This document shows positions 5,096 to 7,569 of a stretch of 7,569 nucleotides of DNA, piece by piece. Position 1 is the stretch's first letter. Each line of letters begins with the position of its first letter. Position numbers and translations under genes: made by a program. The DNA comes from Betaproteobacteria bacterium. Its GTDB lineage: Bacteria > Pseudomonadota > Gammaproteobacteria > Burkholderiales > Burkholderiaceae_C. The notes under the pieces were generated by a model. It saw only the letters and a list, made by a program, of their open reading frames with translations. It had not been told where the DNA came from and made no database searches. The stretch covers positions 1 through 7,569 of the forward strand of contig VBCQ01000267.1 in the NCBI GenBank assembly GCA_005882155.1, in the 5' to 3' direction.

Positions 5096-6688
5096 GTGGG
5101 TCAACCGTTGCCGAGCGCCGCCTCATGGGCGGCCGTGTGGGAAGGCGTCGCCGTCGACCGGCCGGGGGTCGACCGACGCGTGCTCGCCTGGGTCGCGCTG
5201 TTGTGCGTCGGCCAGTTGCTGCTGTGGAGCATCGCGTTCGGCCTGACCTACAAGGCGCCCGAGATCGACAGCGCCGAGCAATTCGTCTGGGCCTTCTCGC
5301 TCGAGAACGGCTACTGGAAGCACCCGCCGATGCCGTCGTGGATCCTGCACGGGCTGATCGCGCTGGTCGGGCCGTCGGTGGCACTGCCCTTCGTCGCGAC
5401 GCAGCTGAGCATCGTGATCGCGCTGGCGCTCACCTGGCGGCTCGGCCGCGAGTTCATGTCGGCGCGGTGCTACCTGATCGCGATGGCGCTTACCTCGCTC
5501 GTGACCTATCACAACATCGGCGGCGACTGCTTCAACCACAACACCGCGCTGCTGCCGTTCCAGGCCGCCACCTTGCTGCTGTTCTATCGCGCGACCCGCA
5601 GCGGCGCGTGGCACCAGTGGGCGCTGGTCGGGCTGCTGGCCGGGCTGTCGATGCTCGTGAAGTACGTGGCGATGCTGCCGCTGGCCGGCATGCTCGTCTA
5701 CGTCGTGCTCGACCGCGAGCTGCACACGCGCCGCCAGCTGCTCGGCTTGGCGATCGCAGCGAGCATGTTCGCGCTCACGCTGCTGCCTCACTGGCTGTGG
5801 CTGCAGTCGACGAACTTCCTGCCGTTTCGTTATGCGCATTCGGTGGCGCAGGCGCTGCCCGGCTGGCAAGCGAGCCTGCACGGTCTTGCCGACTTCATGC
5901 TGATGCAAGGGCTGCGCTTGCTGCCGTTCATCGCCGGGCTGTGGTTCGTCGTCGGGCGCCGTCGGCGCGAGTTCGACCCTGCTCCTGCGCCGCGTGCCGC
6001 GTCGCGCGACGCCTTGTTCCTCTGGGTCGCCGCCCTCGCGCCGCTGGTGCTGACGATGGCGATCGGCCTGCTCACCGAGACCGAGCTGCAAAGCCGCTGG
6101 GGCGCGAACGCGTTTCTGCTGACTGGCTGGCTCGCGCTTGCCGTGCTGCGCCGGCCCGACTCGCCGGCGATGCTGCGACGCGCGCTGCGCTTCACGATCG
6201 GCGCGCAGCTCGTGCTGTGCCTGTCGATGACGCTCGCGAAGACGGTGGTGGCCGAACGACTGCATGTGCGCACCCGCGCCAACTTTCCCGGCGCACTGTT
6301 GGCTCAGCAGGCGCAAGCGACGTGGCGTCGCTACAGCGACAAGCCCTTGCGACTCGTCGTGTCTGACATCTGGCTCGGCGGCAACATCATCGCCAACACG
6401 CCGCAGCGGCTCGCCGTGTTGATCGACGGCCGCCATTTCAAGTCGCCGTGGGTCAAGCAGGCCGCAGTCGAGCAGTGCGGTGCGCTGGTGCTCGACGATC
6501 TGACGGCCGACGCGGCCGGGCGCGGCGATGCGAACGCCGCGCTCGACGCGTTGATGGCTCGCGCCGCCGTGACCGGCGTGTGGGAGCTGCCGTGGGCCAA
6601 CGACCGCGGGCCCGGCACGCGCGGCGCGACCGGCCAGGTTCGCTGGGGCGTCATCCTGCCCACAGGCGACGCGGCCTGCAAGCTGTAG
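5096..6688 (+). CDS. Membrane glycosyltransferase, GT39/PMT_2 (ArnT-like) family
   Basis: GTG 5096 is chosen: GGGGA lies 8 bases upstream, and the in-frame TTG at 5021 has no SD. TAG is at 6686-6688. The product is 530 aa. Residues 30-50 form the first membrane segment. The following periplasmic loop carries APEIDSAEQFVWAFSLENG (Asp58, Glu61), then WKHPPMPSW (HPP at 76-78), the catalytic-loop signature of the PMT_2/GT39 superfamily. About eight further hydrophobic segments follow (near 86-112, 125-137, 150-165, 175-205, 213-232, 272-287, 306-326, 338-352, 366-381). Residues from about 385 form a soluble C-terminal domain (VVSDIWLGGNIIANTPQRLAVLIDG). The family moves a sugar from a polyprenyl-phosphate carrier to a periplasmic acceptor such as lipid A, polysaccharide or protein. 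No sugar-pathway partner is nearby, so donor and acceptor remain unknown. Confidence 0.88.
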   Translation: MGQPLPSAASWAAVWEGVAVDRPGVDRRVLAWVALLCVGQLLLWSIAFGLTYKAPEIDSAEQFVWAFSLENGYWKHPPMPSWILHGLIALVGPSVALPFVATQLSIVIALALTWRLGREFMSARCYLIAMALTSLVTYHNIGGDCFNHNTALLPFQAATLLLFYRATRSGAWHQWALVGLLAGLSMLVKYVAMLPLAGMLVYVVLDRELHTRRQLLGLAIAASMFALTLLPHWLWLQSTNFLPFRYAHSVAQALPGWQASLHGLADFMLMQGLRLLPFIAGLWFVVGRRRREFDPAPAPRAASRDALFLWVAALAPLVLTMAIGLLTETELQSRWGANAFLLTGWLALAVLRRPDSPAMLRRALRFTIGAQLVLCLSMTLAKTVVAERLHVRTRANFPGALLAQQAQATWRRYSDKPLRLVVSDIWLGGNIIANTPQRLAVLIDGRHFKSPWVKQAAVEQCGALVLDDLTADAAGRGDANAALDALMARAAVTGVWELPWANDRGPGTRGATGQVRWGVILPTGDAACKL

Positions 6689-6786
6689 ATTGCTTTGGGC
6701 GCGCTCGCGTCCTACACGGATATCCCGTCCTCGCTGACAGACCTGCACCGCGGGGTGAACGACACTTTCAAGCGAGGCGGTCCGTC
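6689..6786. other. Intergenic region before the beta-barrel gene
   Basis: This 98-bp gap holds no hairpin with a T tract after the glycosyltransferase gene. It contains tcctaca (6710-6716), a heptamer also found twice in the gap at 2614-2830, and the small palindrome ggatatcc (6718-6725). A convincing promoter was not found; TTGGGC (6695-6700) has no good -10 partner. Co-transcription with the upstream gene therefore remains possible. Confidence 0.4.
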
Positions 6787-7488
6787 ATGCTGTGGACGCC
6801 CGTGATGATGCTTGCCGATGCTCACCCTCTGACGCAGATGCCGACGCCGGCGAAACCTCGGCAAACGCACCCGCTGCGCAACGTCGCGATCGGGCTCGCG
6901 TTGCTGATCGCGCTGTGCGAAGTCGCGGCCGCCGAAGGACTGACGATGGTCGCGATGGCCGAGGCGGAAAACACACCGGCCTCGACCATCGCATCGATCG
7001 CGCCCGACATGCCGCTGACCGCAACGCTGACAGCAGTGCGCTCGCACATCGATCTGCCGACGACCGCGATGATCAACGGTCAACCCGTCACCGAGCTCGC
7101 CGGCGTCAGCTACCGCTGGTGGCTGTCGCGCGGGCCGCTCGATGTGGGCTTCGGTGTCGGTTCGCTCGGCTATGTCGTGCCGCCGTCCGATGGTCGCGTC
7201 GAGGGGCCGCGTACGCTGGCCGGGTCGGTACCGACCGTCAGCGTCGGCTGGCGCTATCACGTGTCAGCGCGGTCGGCGATCTACGCCGATGCGTCGAGCG
7301 CGCGCGGCCTCGGCATCGATGGCCAACGCGACTACGTCAACGCCAAGGTCGGCATGGAATGGAAGCCGGCGCGCAACAAGTGGGGCTTCGAGCGCGGCAG
7401 CTTCGGCGTGCAGTTCGACTCGGGCTATCACCTCTCGCTGCGCGCTCGCCACGGCGGTCTCGGCCTCTACTTGCGCAACCAGTTCTAG
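6787..7488 (+). CDS. Exported, probable outer-membrane beta-barrel protein
   Basis: ATG 6787 has GAGG 9 bases upstream; TAG is at 7486-7488. The product is 233 aa. The N-terminus is long for a signal peptide (about 30 residues before the hydrophobic core NVAIGLALLIALCEVAAA, 32-49), so ATG 6838 is an alternative start although no SD precedes it. Cleavage is likely after AAA49. From about residue 105 the chain alternates hydrophobic and polar residues in strand-like blocks (GVSYRWWLSRG, LDVGFGVGSLGYVV, TVSVGWRYHVS, SAIYADAS, YVNAKVGMEW, FGVQFDSGYHLSLRARHGGLGLYLR). It ends LGLYLRNQF, with the C-terminal Phe and alternating pattern of a BAM-recognised beta signal. There are strands for a small barrel of about eight. 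I do not recognise a named family and suggest no function beyond outer-membrane localisation. Confidence 0.78.
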   Translation: MLWTPVMMLADAHPLTQMPTPAKPRQTHPLRNVAIGLALLIALCEVAAAEGLTMVAMAEAENTPASTIASIAPDMPLTATLTAVRSHIDLPTTAMINGQPVTELAGVSYRWWLSRGPLDVGFGVGSLGYVVPPSDGRVEGPRTLAGSVPTVSVGWRYHVSARSAIYADASSARGLGIDGQRDYVNAKVGMEWKPARNKWGFERGSFGVQFDSGYHLSLRARHGGLGLYLRNQF

Positions 7489-7497
7489 CGTTTTCAA

Positions 7498-7569
7498 TCA
7501 CTGAAACGCGACCTCCGCAAAGCTCCTCAGCTTGCGGCTGTGCAACTGGTCGACGCCGGCTTGGCGCAG
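7498..7569 (-). CDS. 3' end of a minus-strand gene (rest outside window)
   Basis: The frame is open from the window edge to TGA at 7500-7498 and encodes 23 C-terminal residues, LRQAGVDQLHSRKLRSFAEV then AFQ. Third positions are mostly G or C, as in neighbouring genes, and the stop falls 9 bases from the stop of the convergent beta-barrel gene, a normal tail-to-tail arrangement. The tail is too short for me to assign a family. An imperfect inverted repeat (cgttttca...tgaaacg, 7489-7508) spans the two stops and may act as a weak terminator. Confidence 0.5.
   Translation of the reverse strand: MRQAGVDQLHSRKLRSFAEVAFQ

Noticed and set aside
5123..6748. Minus-strand open frame of 541 codons antisense to the glycosyltransferase
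   Set aside because: The product is an R/Q/H/E-rich low-complexity string typical of antisense to a hydrophobic membrane protein in GC-rich DNA; no domain or SD.
1..7569. CRISPR array, insertion sequence, integron or phage attachment site
   Set aside because: No regularly spaced direct repeats, transposase or integrase motifs, or flanking target duplications were seen on either strand.

Overview
This is a GC-rich window with compact gene spacing, strong Shine-Dalgarno (SD) sites and long antisense shadow frames. It looks like a chromosomal segment of a betaproteobacterium, probably order Burkholderiales (Rubrivivax/Leptothrix/Methylibium-like). That placement is inferred from base composition and remembered protein families; no rRNA or other marker gene is present. 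I see no rRNA, tRNA, CRISPR array, transposase or phage gene.

Layout, left to right. (1) The 3' end of an aldo/keto reductase gene (+) runs to base 320 and faces a minus-strand group across a perfect 14-bp hairpin at 319-352. (2) The minus-strand group holds three small ORFs: a 38-residue ORF (925-1041), a very basic 55-residue ORF (674-841) and an 88-residue protein (362-628). A T-tailed hairpin (869-900) sits directly in front of the SD of the 55-residue ORF. A 40-bp operator-like dyad (1101-1140) lies at the probable promoter of the group. (3) A probable HTH regulator (1178-1735, -) lies just upstream of that group. (4) A stress pair follows on the minus strand: an Hsp20/IbpA-type small heat shock protein (1840-2280) with its own terminator and a good sigma-32-like promoter, and an OsmB-like glycine-zipper lipoprotein (2389-2613). 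(5) A divergent paralogue of elongation factor G (2831-4822, -) has DTPGY instead of DTPGH in switch II and lacks RGITI in switch I. (6) On the plus strand, after a divergent intergenic region, lie an integral-membrane GT39/PMT_2-like glycosyltransferase (5096-6688) and an exported, probably beta-barrel outer-membrane protein (6787-7488). (7) The last 72 bases appear to be the 3' end of a further minus-strand gene that converges on it.

How the genes relate: hsp20, the osmB-like gene and the EF-G paralogue share one strand and form a plausible stress or proteostasis neighbourhood, but each has its own upstream gap and nothing proves co-transcription. The glycosyltransferase and beta-barrel genes both concern the cell envelope and may be co-transcribed, though a 98-bp gap separates them. 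The most unusual points are the divergent GTPase switches of the EF-G paralogue and the small-ORF group with its dyad operator and internal terminator-like hairpin. No clearly new multi-gene system is evident.
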